Shown here piece after piece: positions 12,098-20,528 of a DNA stretch of 64,000 nucleotides. The stretch covers positions 434,001-498,000 of the forward strand of contig NW_004457644.1 of NCBI RefSeq assembly GCF_000203815.1, written 5' to 3'. The stretch is from Cavenderia fasciculata. Taxonomy: Eukaryota; Evosea; Eumycetozoa; Acytosteliales; Cavenderiaceae. Made by a program: the position numbers and the translations under genes. How positions within the stretch are numbered: position 1 is the first letter of the stretch; each line of letters starts with the position of its first letter. Below the pieces are notes generated by a model. It made no database searches and had not been told where the DNA came from. It saw only the letters and a program-made list of their open reading frames with translations.

Positions 12098-12854
12098 ATG
12101 GATGCAATATCAGTGGATGTGGATATTGGTGGAGCTATACCAAGCTCATCGTTGGCAGACAGTGGAGAATTGGCTCCTTCACCTATATATGAACCAGAAC
12201 ACTACGAGATGGTGGAGGTGATGGGTCATACTAGGCATCTTCATGGCCACCACCACCATCAATTTAGAAAAATAAGATTTGAAAGAAGAGAACCATTTCA
12301 GGGTAGGACGATGGAAAAGTTCTTTTCTGGTTTTGATCAAGACTATCCTGCTGATCAGGTACTTAGACATACAATAAACGAGCAAGAATTTGAAGACATT
12401 ATGACAGAGATCAATGAAAAGGTTAGTTCTACTCTGGATTGTCCAACCCTTCGAATTTGGTACACTATCGGAGCGGTCACGATGATCCTGGTAATCGGAT
12501 TCATTCCCTGGTTGATCACTCTTTTATTATTCAATTCAAAAGAAAGAAGATTTCATCGAGATGTAAGTAGTTAACGGATACGCCATTATGATGCTATTAT
12601 ATTTATTTATTTATTTATTGACATCATCATCCTTGCTATAGATTTATAAACGACTTCAAGTACTGTTAAGAGAGGTTAATGAAAGACCAGAGTTTCAAAC
12701 CAAAGGAGTTGTTTTCTACACATCCAAGGCATCAAAGTTTGAAAAGAACAAAGTCTCCAAACAAGTTCTCAAGATTAAACTGCCAGTACATCCCACTTCC
12801 ACCATGGTGGGGAATTCCATCACCCCCACATCCACCATCACAAAGACTCTTTAA
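12098..12854 (+). CDS. GOLGA7/ERF4-like membrane protein, copy 1
   Basis: Two exons, 12098-12562 and 12642-12854, give 225 residues. The core (about residues 70-200) has FSGFDQDYP, then EFEDIMTEINEKV, two adjacent hydrophobic segments (TIGAVTMILVIGFIPWLITLLLF), a basic turn, a helix with LREVNERPEF and a strand pattern KGVVFYTSK...VLKIKL. This order matches the GOLGA7/Erf4 family, accessory subunits of Ras-type DHHC palmitoyltransferases at ER and Golgi. The N-terminal 65 residues are acidic with a His-rich patch and are absent from copy 2. The C-terminal Thr/Ser tail ends at TAA 12852; an acidic frame (12898-12960) lies downstream in the same frame, beyond the stop, without a clear intron joining it. 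Confidence 0.85.
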
Positions 12855-13348
12855 CAATCTGGTAAACTCTCAAAACTTTAACAACCAACATGCACAATGT
12901 GTGAACAACACCTAGAGGACGATGACGACGATGAGGAGGAAGAGGAAGAGAGAGAGAGAGAGTTCAAAACACGTTAATAATTATTATTTTTAGTCGTCAT
13001 CGTTCTATCCTTTTGGTTCCCCATCCTCCACATGTTGACTTTTACTCCAACACATTATTCGAATGATCAAGATTTTATGCGTGCATTGGGGTGGTGTTTT
13101 CGATCTTTACATCTGGTGTCATGCGGATGGGGTGACACACGCGCAGATCACCAGATATTCTTGATCAGAAACTGTTTATAAAAATAAATTATTCGGCCAT
13201 GGACTCAATAAACAACCTGCAAACTCGCATGCGCAGAATTATTAATTGTTATAAAAACGAATCGAGTACTCCTTTTTTTTTATAAATCATTTATATAAAC
13301 AAGTTAATTCATAATCAATCATATTTATAATCGTCATTGTTTTAAAAA
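12855..13348. other. Spacer between the tandem ERF4-like genes
   Basis: The first 100 bp contain GA-rich repeats coding for nothing obvious. The middle is unusually GC-rich for a spacer and holds nested inverted repeats (13064-13167, listed separately). The last 100 bp are AT-rich promoter-like sequence for copy 2. Confidence 0.5.
13064..13167. repeat. Nested inverted repeats, candidate structured RNA
   Basis: The outer arms TGATCAAGA (13064-13072) and TCTTGATCA (13159-13167) are perfect complements. The inner arms ATCTGGTG (13111-13118) and CACCAGAT (13149-13156) are also perfect, and GTCA/TGAC pair inside them. The segment is more GC-rich than surrounding spacer. A folded RNA or a protein-binding cruciform are both possible; no known RNA family was recognised. 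Confidence 0.4.
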
Positions 13349-13937
13349 ATGGAGTTTGAAATGAATCAATTCCATAATGGTGATAGTAATAGTTTAAAGA
13401 AAAACAAGTTAATAATCAAAAGAAGAGGACCTTGTGGTGATAAGGATATGCTCCGAATCTTTTCAGGTTTTGAACAGGCCTTTCCAGAAGACCCATCATT
13501 CCGACAAATAATCAGTGCCCGAGAATACGAAGACATCATCACTGAAATCAATACCAAGATGATGAGAAAACTAGAATGTCGTGGTCTTAGAATAGCTTGG
13601 AATATGGGAGCTTTCCTCTTTGTATTTGTTGTTGGAATGATTCCAATGATTACTAGTAGTATAATTTTTGTAGTTAAACAAAAAAAGTTTTGGTCAAAGG
13701 TATAAAGACAAAAAGAATTTTTAAATATTGTTCGTCAAATCATTTTCTAATCATATATATATTTAAAAATAGTTGTATGTAGATTTAAATTATCTATTAT
13801 CAGAAATTAATGCAAGAGAGAATATAAAATCAAGAGGAATCGTATTTAGTACAAACAAGAAAAAGAAATTTATTGAAAGAAATGACATTGCACAAGAATT
13901 AAAAATTAGATTCTCTCCATCCCTATCTCCTTTTTAA
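13349..13937 (+). CDS. GOLGA7/ERF4-like membrane protein, copy 2
   Basis: Two exons, 13349-13699 and 13773-13937, give 171 residues. It is a paralogue of the gene just upstream: FSGFEQAFPEDPSF, EYEDIITEINTKM, a hydrophobic segment (MGAFLFVFVVGMIPMITSSIIFVV), LLSEINARENIKSRGIVFSTNKKKKF and ELKIRF, all in the same order, and the intron falls at the equivalent place. It lacks the acidic/His-rich N-terminus and the Thr/Ser tail of copy 1. The family partners DHHC palmitoyltransferases. Same strand, order and intron position indicate local tandem duplication. The copies have diverged strongly outside the motifs, so the duplication is not recent. Confidence 0.85.
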
Positions 13938-14495
13938 ATAGAAACTGTCAATGTCATAATAATAATAATAAAAAACCCTACTTGTATATATTAATTTCAT
14001 TATCTTGAATAATAAAACTAAAAGAAGTTCCTTTTGTGTTGGCTGTTTCTTGTTGTCTTTCTTGCTTGAAGAATAGAGAAAAATACTAATTAATTTTATA
14101 TTTGGGTGAATTATCCATTATAGGAAAAAAAAAAGAAAGATTGTCTTTGTTGTTTGTTTGTTTATATTATTTCTATTTTATTTTATTTCTTTCTTTTTTT
14201 TATCTTTTTTGTTTTTTTATCCTTTTTTTTTAAAAAGTTATTTTAGTTTGTATTTTGTTCTTTATACATGGTTGGTTGGGAGGGAGGGAGTTTGTTTGTT
14301 GTTTTGTTTGTTGGTGTGGTTCATCTTTTTCCTTTTGGTTGTGATGTGATGATTTAGGAATTTATTATATATAAATAATATTGGGTGGTTGTTGGTTGGG
14401 AGGAGTGAAATGACGGTTGTGATTTGGAATTGGTGGCGATGTGTGCAATCGGATGGTTATTATTATTAATAGAGATGGTAGCCATTAGCTCCACC
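13938..14495. other. Spacer between convergent genes
   Basis: This spacer separates the ERF4-like copy 2 from the 3' end of SGF29. It is dominated by T runs (14150-14250) and GT-rich sequence, with AATAAA-type signals near 13960-14015. No coding region or RNA gene is seen. Confidence 0.5.
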
Positions 14496-16078
14496 TTATT
14501 TGGAAAAAGATACTACATATTGTGCAGATACACGGCGAGAAGGGGTTTGTCCATTGTCTCCCTGATCGTCATCAAAGTGAAGAGTATAATGAGTGGTTTT
14601 GTTCTTTACCTTTGTAGAACTGACTACTACAGCCGGGTAAAATGCTGTTGTATCTGGAAACATTGCCAATACCTTGGTACCTGATGAAAAATTATTGGAA
14701 ACTGATGAAGTTGATGGTAATTGAATAATATCTTTTGCAATAACAAAGAATCGTCTAGAAAAAAAAAAGAGAAATAAATAAATATAAATTCGATTTGTTT
14801 TTTTGATTCTTTTTTTTTACATACTTTGGTTCATCTTCATCTTCATCGATAACTTCGTATTTTTGGTTTTTCTGGTTGAAACCATTGACTTTGGCAAGAA
14901 TCCAATTGACGCTATTGTTTGACTTTTCACGAGCAGCAACGAGTGTTCCGTTGGTAATTTGTTGTTCCTTGCTGGAAGTGTCCTTGTCTTGCTTTGAGTC
15001 TGCCTTGCTGCTGGTTGGTGGTGAATCCTCCTTTGGTATTGGTTCAGCTGGTGGCGGTTTGATTCTCTTTGTCTTTTGAGCGGTGGCACTGTTGTTGGCG
15101 TACGGGTTGTTACCGTTACTCGATCCTGAGCTATTGCTGCTAGTGGGTGTACCATTGTTAGAGGAGGATGGCTCCTTTGACTTTCTCTTTAAGTTTCTTC
15201 TTGGTTCCGTCTCTCCAGAGTCATCATCACTTGAAGATGAAGTTGATTCTTTGTTATTATTTCCATTATTATTGTTATTGTTATTATTATTATTGTTGGC
15301 AATATTTTTGGTTATATTTGATGCTTTTTCATGTCTACCAATTTTATCTACAAATTTATTCATTGACCTAAAATTAAAACAAAAAATAAAATAAAATAAT
15401 TAATAATTAATTTAATCATGATTGGTAAGCGTGATTTGTGCCAAAAATAATTAAGATCGGGGAGAAAATGTAAAAATGTTGACGGAAATCAGATTTCTGT
15501 TTTAGGACAAACAAATGTGAAACATTAAAAATCAAAAAAATCAAAAAAATTGTTTTTACTATTTTTAGTTTGTTGTTGCCACTGGTTTTAAAACCGTCAA
15601 TAAAAAAAGAGAGCGAAAGAGTGTATCCGTCATGACTTGTCTGTTTTTGCAACAAAAAGTGCGTGTTATACATATCGTGTGATACGTGTGAGGAAATTGA
15701 GAAGTGTAGAGTGAATATATATGTACATACTTGTCAAGTGACTCTATATATGATTTTGACTCCATGTATACTTTGAGTGCTTTTGCATACATTTCACAAC
15801 CTATATCTAATGGGAATAATACTAGTAGTAGAGGTAGTAAGTAGGATTAGAGGAGGTAGTTGAATGAAATATTAGATATATGATTGATCATTCTTTGTAC
15901 AATTGATATACATACATTCATCATCGTCTTCAAAGACTGATGAATTACCTGAAGAGTTGAGAGCTCCGCCCGTCTCTCTTAGGAGGTCTACCTTTTTAGA
16001 GTAGACTTCGGTTTCCTTGACAATCTTTTCAATCTTTCGAAACACAGAGATTAACTGTACGTCTGTAATAGCTGACAT
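14496..16078 (-). CDS. sgf29: SGF29, tandem-Tudor subunit of the SAGA complex
   Basis: Four exons fit in frame: 15916-16078, 15731-15806, 14825-15367 and 14496-14754, giving 346 residues. The N-terminal helix (residues 1-90) is followed by an Asn/Ser-rich, Lys-rich linker. The C-terminal half is an SGF29 tandem Tudor: VNWILAKVNGFNQKNQKYEVIDEDEDEP for the first barrel, then GTKVLAMFPDTTAFYPAVVV, YTLHFDDD and RRVSAQYVVSF for the second. These match the human SGF29 blocks (WILAEV...KYEVDDIDEE, VLALYPQTTCFY, VAQRYVV). The family reads H3K4me2/3 and recruits SAGA acetylation to promoters. The exon of 76 nt is easily missed but is needed to join the helix to the linker. Confidence 0.93.
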
Positions 16079-16769
16079 TGTGACTTTTGTTATTGTTATT
16101 ATTATATCTGAAAATGTTTATATAAATAAATGATGAAGGTGATGAGAATATTTACAATGAATGTTATAGATGCTGCTGATGAAAGTGACGATGATAGTGA
16201 TGTTGAACAGTATTAGAGTACAATAAACACATAAAGTTGGTGCTGCTGATAATAATACACTGCGTGATAGAAAGAGTAAAGTAGATAAATTGGATACTAT
16301 AAGATGTAAAAGAGAGAAGATGACTAAAAGTAGATATGGATGACTATAGTAGTTAATTAATTGATTGTTGTTGTTGATGTTGATCTTTGTTTCTTTCTTT
16401 CTTTCTTTGCGCGTTATTATCTCTTTCTCTCTATCTTGTTGTCTTCTTCGTAAAGTAATTTTTAACTTATTTTAATTCATTTTTGTTTTGATTCAAAGGA
16501 GACAAACAGAAATTCACAAAAATTCATTTCATTTTCAATTTTTGTTTTTTGTCGATACAGATAATCAGCACACAACACACACACACAACACTCTTGATTT
16601 TGGAAACAATCAACATATCCAACGAAAGCAGCTATAGCCTTAAGATAATAATTAAGATTTGTTGGATCAATTATTGATAAATTAAATAGATCACATGAAT
16701 GAAGATGGTTTTAAATATATTCCAAACAAAAAAAAAAAAAAAAAAAGAGATAATAATAATAATCTTTGG
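16079..16769. promoter_or_regulatory. Upstream region of SGF29 and 3' flank of the ENTR1-like gene
   Basis: No gene is seen. The sequence has TCTTTCTTTC repeats near 16390-16410, an ACAC run near 16570-16590 and a long A run at 16731-16746 close to the 3' end of the next gene. Confidence 0.45.
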
Positions 16770-18152
16770 TTATTTATTATTATTATTATTATTCATTGTT
16801 GAAACTTTATCTATTGAAGTTAGGATCATGGAAACATTTTGTAATGTTTCAACACCTCTTAATAGATTTTTGATGTTATTGTCGGCATCACTAGCAGCTT
16901 GTTGGAGAAGATGTTGTACCATACGTCCCTTTTCTTTGGCATCTGCCAGTCTATTTTTCAATTCGTTTGTTTCGTGGGAGCCTCCAGTTGCTTGGTACGA
17001 TGACAATTCGTATCGCAGCTGTTCGACTTGCTGCTCGGCGTTTTGTGCACGTTTCTTGGATGCCAAGAGATTCTCCTCTACGTTGGCAATCATATCTTCC
17101 ATTATCTTGGTTTCATTGGTTTCTTTGATTTTGAATTCTTCTAGACGTCGTTCTGCTTGTTGTACTCGTTGCTCCAACACCTCTTTTTCATTGTCTGTCC
17201 GCTTGCATTTCACCTTTAATTGTTTAATATATGTTTTGTATTGGTTATTCTCTTGTAAAAGTTTATCGATTTGTTGTTTCATTGATTCTATTATACTACT
17301 ATCTACATCTATCTCTACAACCGGTGAAGTAGTTGGTGGAGGTGGTGGAGGTATTGGTTGTGTAGTGGTAGAAGGAGTAACTATTGGAGGTGGAGGAGAT
17401 GTAACAGAAACAGTGGCGGCAGCAGAAGGTTGGGGTGTTGCAGGTGGTTGCTTCAAACTAGTTGGTAATAGCATACCATTTGATGATGGTGAGTTGGCAG
17501 CAGCAGCAGAAGTAGCAGCAGCAGCCAATATTGGAGGAGCTAAACTATCCTCATCACCAACCAGATCGTCATTTTCCATTTGATTACCTCCAAATAATTT
17601 ACCTAATCTTGAAGGATTTAATTTTTGTTGTGAAGCAGCAGCAGTTCCTATAATACTACTACTTCCAACACTATTACTATTAATCGAACCTACAACACTT
17701 GTTGTAGTTGGTGGTGGTGTTGGAGTTGGAGTTGATACGCTATTATTACTTGATTTTAAGTTGGTTTTGTTGTTATTATTACTATTTACAATTGGTTTTG
17801 GTTGTGACATTACAGGGAGTTTACTCTTGTCCACTACTACTTCATCGTCATCATCGTCATCATCGTCATCATCATCGTCGTCATCGTCATCATCTTCACT
17901 ATCAAATAGTTTTACTGCTTGTTTCTTTGACGATGATCTATTGGATGTAGAGGAGGAGGAGGAGGAGGAGGCAGAGGTTGGTTTAGTTGAAGGAGGAGTA
18001 AATACAGGTAACGATGAAACAGTCTCTGATGGAGATGAAGATATTGGTTGTGCATTTGATGTTGGTGGTGGTGGCACTCCTCCTGCACTACCACCATCAT
18101 TATTACCAAAGTTAAAGAAAGAGAATGGATTCTCTTTCTTGCTCTTTGACAT
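16770..18152 (-). CDS. entr1: ENTR1/SDCCAG3-like endosomal coiled-coil protein
   Basis: A single exon of 460 residues. The N-terminus has ENPFSFFNF, like the ANPFSF motif of vertebrate ENTR1. A long Ser/Pro/Ala-rich region with an Asp tract (about residues 87-104) follows. The C-terminal 170 residues are a coiled coil with blocks matching ENTR1 in order: MEDMIANVEENLLASKKRAQNAEQQVEQL and, at the end, ASDADNNIKNLLRGVETLQNVSMILTSIDKV, beside human ESVVQQVEQNLELMTKRAVKAE and ASIKQLVSGAETLNLVAEILKSIDRI. ENTR1 acts with retromer in endosomal sorting, cytokinesis and cilia; only the traffic and cytokinesis roles could apply here. The gene call is secure; orthology rests on my recollection of the human sequence. 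Confidence 0.85.
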   Translation of the reverse strand: MSKSKKENPFSFFNFGNNDGGSAGGVPPPPTSNAQPISSSPSETVSSLPVFTPPSTKPTSASSSSSSSTSNRSSSKKQAVKLFDSEDDDDDDDDDDDDDDDDDEVVVDKSKLPVMSQPKPIVNSNNNNKTNLKSSNNSVSTPTPTPPPTTTSVVGSINSNSVGSSSIIGTAAASQQKLNPSRLGKLFGGNQMENDDLVGDEDSLAPPILAAAATSAAAANSPSSNGMLLPTSLKQPPATPQPSAAATVSVTSPPPPIVTPSTTTQPIPPPPPPTTSPVVEIDVDSSIIESMKQQIDKLLQENNQYKTYIKQLKVKCKRTDNEKEVLEQRVQQAERRLEEFKIKETNETKIMEDMIANVEENLLASKKRAQNAEQQVEQLRYELSSYQATGGSHETNELKNRLADAKEKGRMVQHLLQQAASDADNNIKNLLRGVETLQNVSMILTSIDKVSTMNNNNNNK

Positions 18153-18568
18153 TGTATAGATCTATTTATTTATATGATTGATAGTATGATATAAACAATC
18201 GAAAGTGAGAATATTAAACAACAACAACAAGAAGAATAAGAATAAGATAAGATAAGATATTTATGTGTAATATTCTGTTTGTGTAATAAATGAAAGAATG
18301 AATAAAAAAAGAAATTTCAAGGGAGGTCATGTCTTGATTTTATTGATCGGTTTCTTTGCAGACAATGAACCACCACATCCCACAAACAGCCAACCATCAT
18401 CAATATATACTTATCATCACAATCATCATCCTTATTTATCTAATTAATTAATTTACTGTATTTGTATATATTAATATTTTAGGAGTCAAAGATGGAACGA
18501 CCATCAAGGAAACCATCATAGGATAAACATCAAAGACATGAATTGTAATAATATATTAACATAAATAC

Positions 18569-18611
<43 letters not shown>

Positions 18612-18806
18612 AATTTTGTTATGAATTTATATTATAGTAAATACACATTAACCAAATAGATTATAAGAAAATGGATTTTTAATTTAATTGAATTGAGAGG
18701 TGACGAACAGTGCTAAGATTGGGTTTCGTTAGAATTAGTAGTGTTGTCTTAATAAATTTAATTTATTTACTTACTCTAGAGTATTATTAATTATCATATC
18801 ATCAAT
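18153..18806. promoter_or_regulatory. Divergent spacer between ENTR1-like gene and small unknown gene
   Basis: Opposite start codons flank it. AAT runs lie at 18570-18612. A stretch after a TTTTAG at 18481 (reading VKDGTTIKETIIG then stop) looks faintly like a last exon, but no upstream partner exon was found. Confidence 0.45.
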
Positions 18807-19316
18807 ATGGCATACAACGCATCAAGACTAGCAAGAGACAAAGCTCTAGAAGAGAATGAAAAGAAGATTCAAATCAACCTTCAAGATAAAGCTAAAGTCA
18901 AACAACAAGAACAAATCAATTCATTGGTTGAAATCAATCTTGTAAATAAGTTTGTATCTACTTCATGAGCAATCGATCAATTCAATTCAATGTAGTTTGA
19001 CATAAAGAGACTAATTTACATTCTACTACGACTACAGTAAAATGACAGTTTTAAAATCAGGTAGTTTTAGTCTTGTCAAGAGTAGATTACCATTAATTGA
19101 TATAGCTAAACGATTTCAAGTTAAAGATCTTGTTTGGGTTGATGCTGATTTACCTCTCACTGCCAATGACGAAGGTTTAAGTGAAATGTGTAAGTATAAA
19201 ACACAACATACATTTATCATGACATGTGTCACATGATTTTGCAACACAAACTAACCATTTTCTGATTAGCTTTTGCAAGTATGGGTAGAGTCAATTTAAC
19301 TGGAACTGCATTGTAA
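18807..19316 (+). CDS. Small charged protein of unknown function
   Basis: Three exons can be joined: 18807-18949, 19038-19189 and 19270-19316, giving 113 residues. The first part (MAYNASRLARDKALEENEKK...) is a charged helix; the second reads SLVKSRLPLIDIAKRFQVKDLVWVDADLPLTANDEG; the end is SFASMGRVNLTGTAL. There is no signal peptide or membrane span. The second intron is clear (GTAAGT donor, GATTAG acceptor). The first is less certain because only the weak donor GTTTGT at 18950 keeps frame with the CTACAG acceptor. I do not recognise the family. The lack of low-complexity sequence suggests a conserved fold or a small complex subunit. Confidence 0.65.
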
Positions 19317-19457
19317 ATAATAATAATAATAGTAATAATAAATAGTAATAACATAAAATCTATCAACATTTTGTTGATACTCATATATAATATATTGTGG
19401 ACAATAATAATAATAATAATCTAATCTTTGGTAGGTTGGATTATCATTTATTTATCT

Positions 19458-19901
19458 TTAGATTTGATTGATATATTTCTCAATGGTATCAATTAAACTT
19501 GGTTTCTTTTCACATAGTGGATGATACCAAGAGATTGGTTTTGGTTGTGGTTTTCCTTTGGGTGGAGTGACTGTTAGAACGATAGAGTCGGTTGGATGGT
19601 CAGACTTGCAATAGACATCACCAGCATGGACGACGGTTGGATCGATACCGAGGATAGTGTCTACAATCTCTTGGTATATTTGGTTGTTCATGGCCATTTT
19701 GAGGTTTTGACCATCGGTACTAGTGATGAGAATCAATTTCTTGTCCAAATCAAATGCAAAGCTTACTGTTCTTGCAGGTGGACCATTCTCCTTTTTAACA
19801 ACTGTAAACTTTGTAAATGGAACTTTTGGTTGATCACCGTTGACCATAATAGTCATAAACAATACAAAACAAATTACAAAAAGTAAATGATAAAGTTTCA
19901 T
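19458..19901 (-). CDS. Small secreted protein, unknown family
   Basis: A single exon of 147 residues. Residues 1-22 form a signal peptide (MKLYHLLFVICFVLFMTIMV, cleavage probably after NG). The mature part is about 125 residues with mixed strand-like blocks (TVSFAFDLDKKLILITS) and only two cysteines (DVYCKSDH and HPLCEKK), which could form one disulfide. No family is recognised. It runs convergent with the small unknown gene, whose stop lies 142 bp away. Confidence 0.8.
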   Translation of the reverse strand: MKLYHLLFVICFVLFMTIMVNGDQPKVPFTKFTVVKKENGPPARTVSFAFDLDKKLILITSTDGQNLKMAMNNQIYQEIVDTILGIDPTVVHAGDVYCKSDHPTDSIVLTVTPPKGKPQPKPISWYHPLCEKKPSLIDTIEKYINQI

Positions 19902-20528
19902 TCTTTAACCAATAATAATAATAATGAATGGAATAGAATAGTTGAGTTTTATATATTTATATATTTATATATTTATATATTTATATATTTATATATTTAT
20001 ATATTTATATATTTATATATTTATATATATATATATGATATTTAGTTTGTTTGTTGGGATGATTAATAATAAGTTCAAAAATATCCAACTATTTATAATT
20101 TCATTCCTAACCTTTCTTTTTTGGTTGTGTTGTGGTGGTGGTGCATTAAATGAATTGTATTCTTCTTGACAGATTAGATTATTATTTTTGGCTTTAATAA
20201 TTAATGGTGAAAATCAAGAAGTAGTTAGTTTTATAGATTAATCTTGTTCAAATCACAAAACACTGCACTTTTTCTTGTTTTAGTTAGTGTTGGTGATTTG
20301 ATAAACTACATTGATTTTAATCTAACAACAACAACAATACGAATAGTGGTTGGTTGATTGGTTGGTTGATTGGATTATTTTTTGAAAACAGTGTGTTTTG
20401 TTTGAAGAGATATTGATATCATGTTTTAAGTAAAATACAACATTTTTTTCCTTTGTTTGTTTGATGCCTTTAGTTTGTCCAATCCAATCCAATCGAAATT
20501 AAATTACTTTTTCATTTGTTTGTGTTAT
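19902..20528. promoter_or_regulatory. Spacer upstream of the small secreted protein gene
   Basis: It contains an 8-bp tandem repeat (listed separately), TTGGTTGATTGG-type repeats near 20340-20370 and T-rich sequence. No coding region is seen. The right part is the 3' flank of the ankyrin gene. Confidence 0.45.
19948..20035. repeat. Minisatellite of unit TTTATATA
   Basis: About ten to eleven head-to-tail copies of the 8-bp unit TTTATATA run without interruption and end in a short TA run. It sits within 50 to 130 bp upstream of the start of the secreted-protein gene on the minus strand. Confidence 0.9.

Noticed and set aside
12898-12960. Acidic frame downstream of the first ERF4-like gene, considered as an extra exon
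   Set aside because: It lies past an in-frame stop and no donor/acceptor pair removes the stop while keeping the frame.
14158-14349. Hydrophobic 63-codon frame on the plus strand
   Set aside because: It is a translation of T runs in a convergent spacer, without splice context or family resemblance.
18482-18523. Possible last exon (VKDGTTIKETIIG then stop) after a TTTTAG
   Set aside because: No upstream exon with a start and matching donor could be found between 18153 and 18480.
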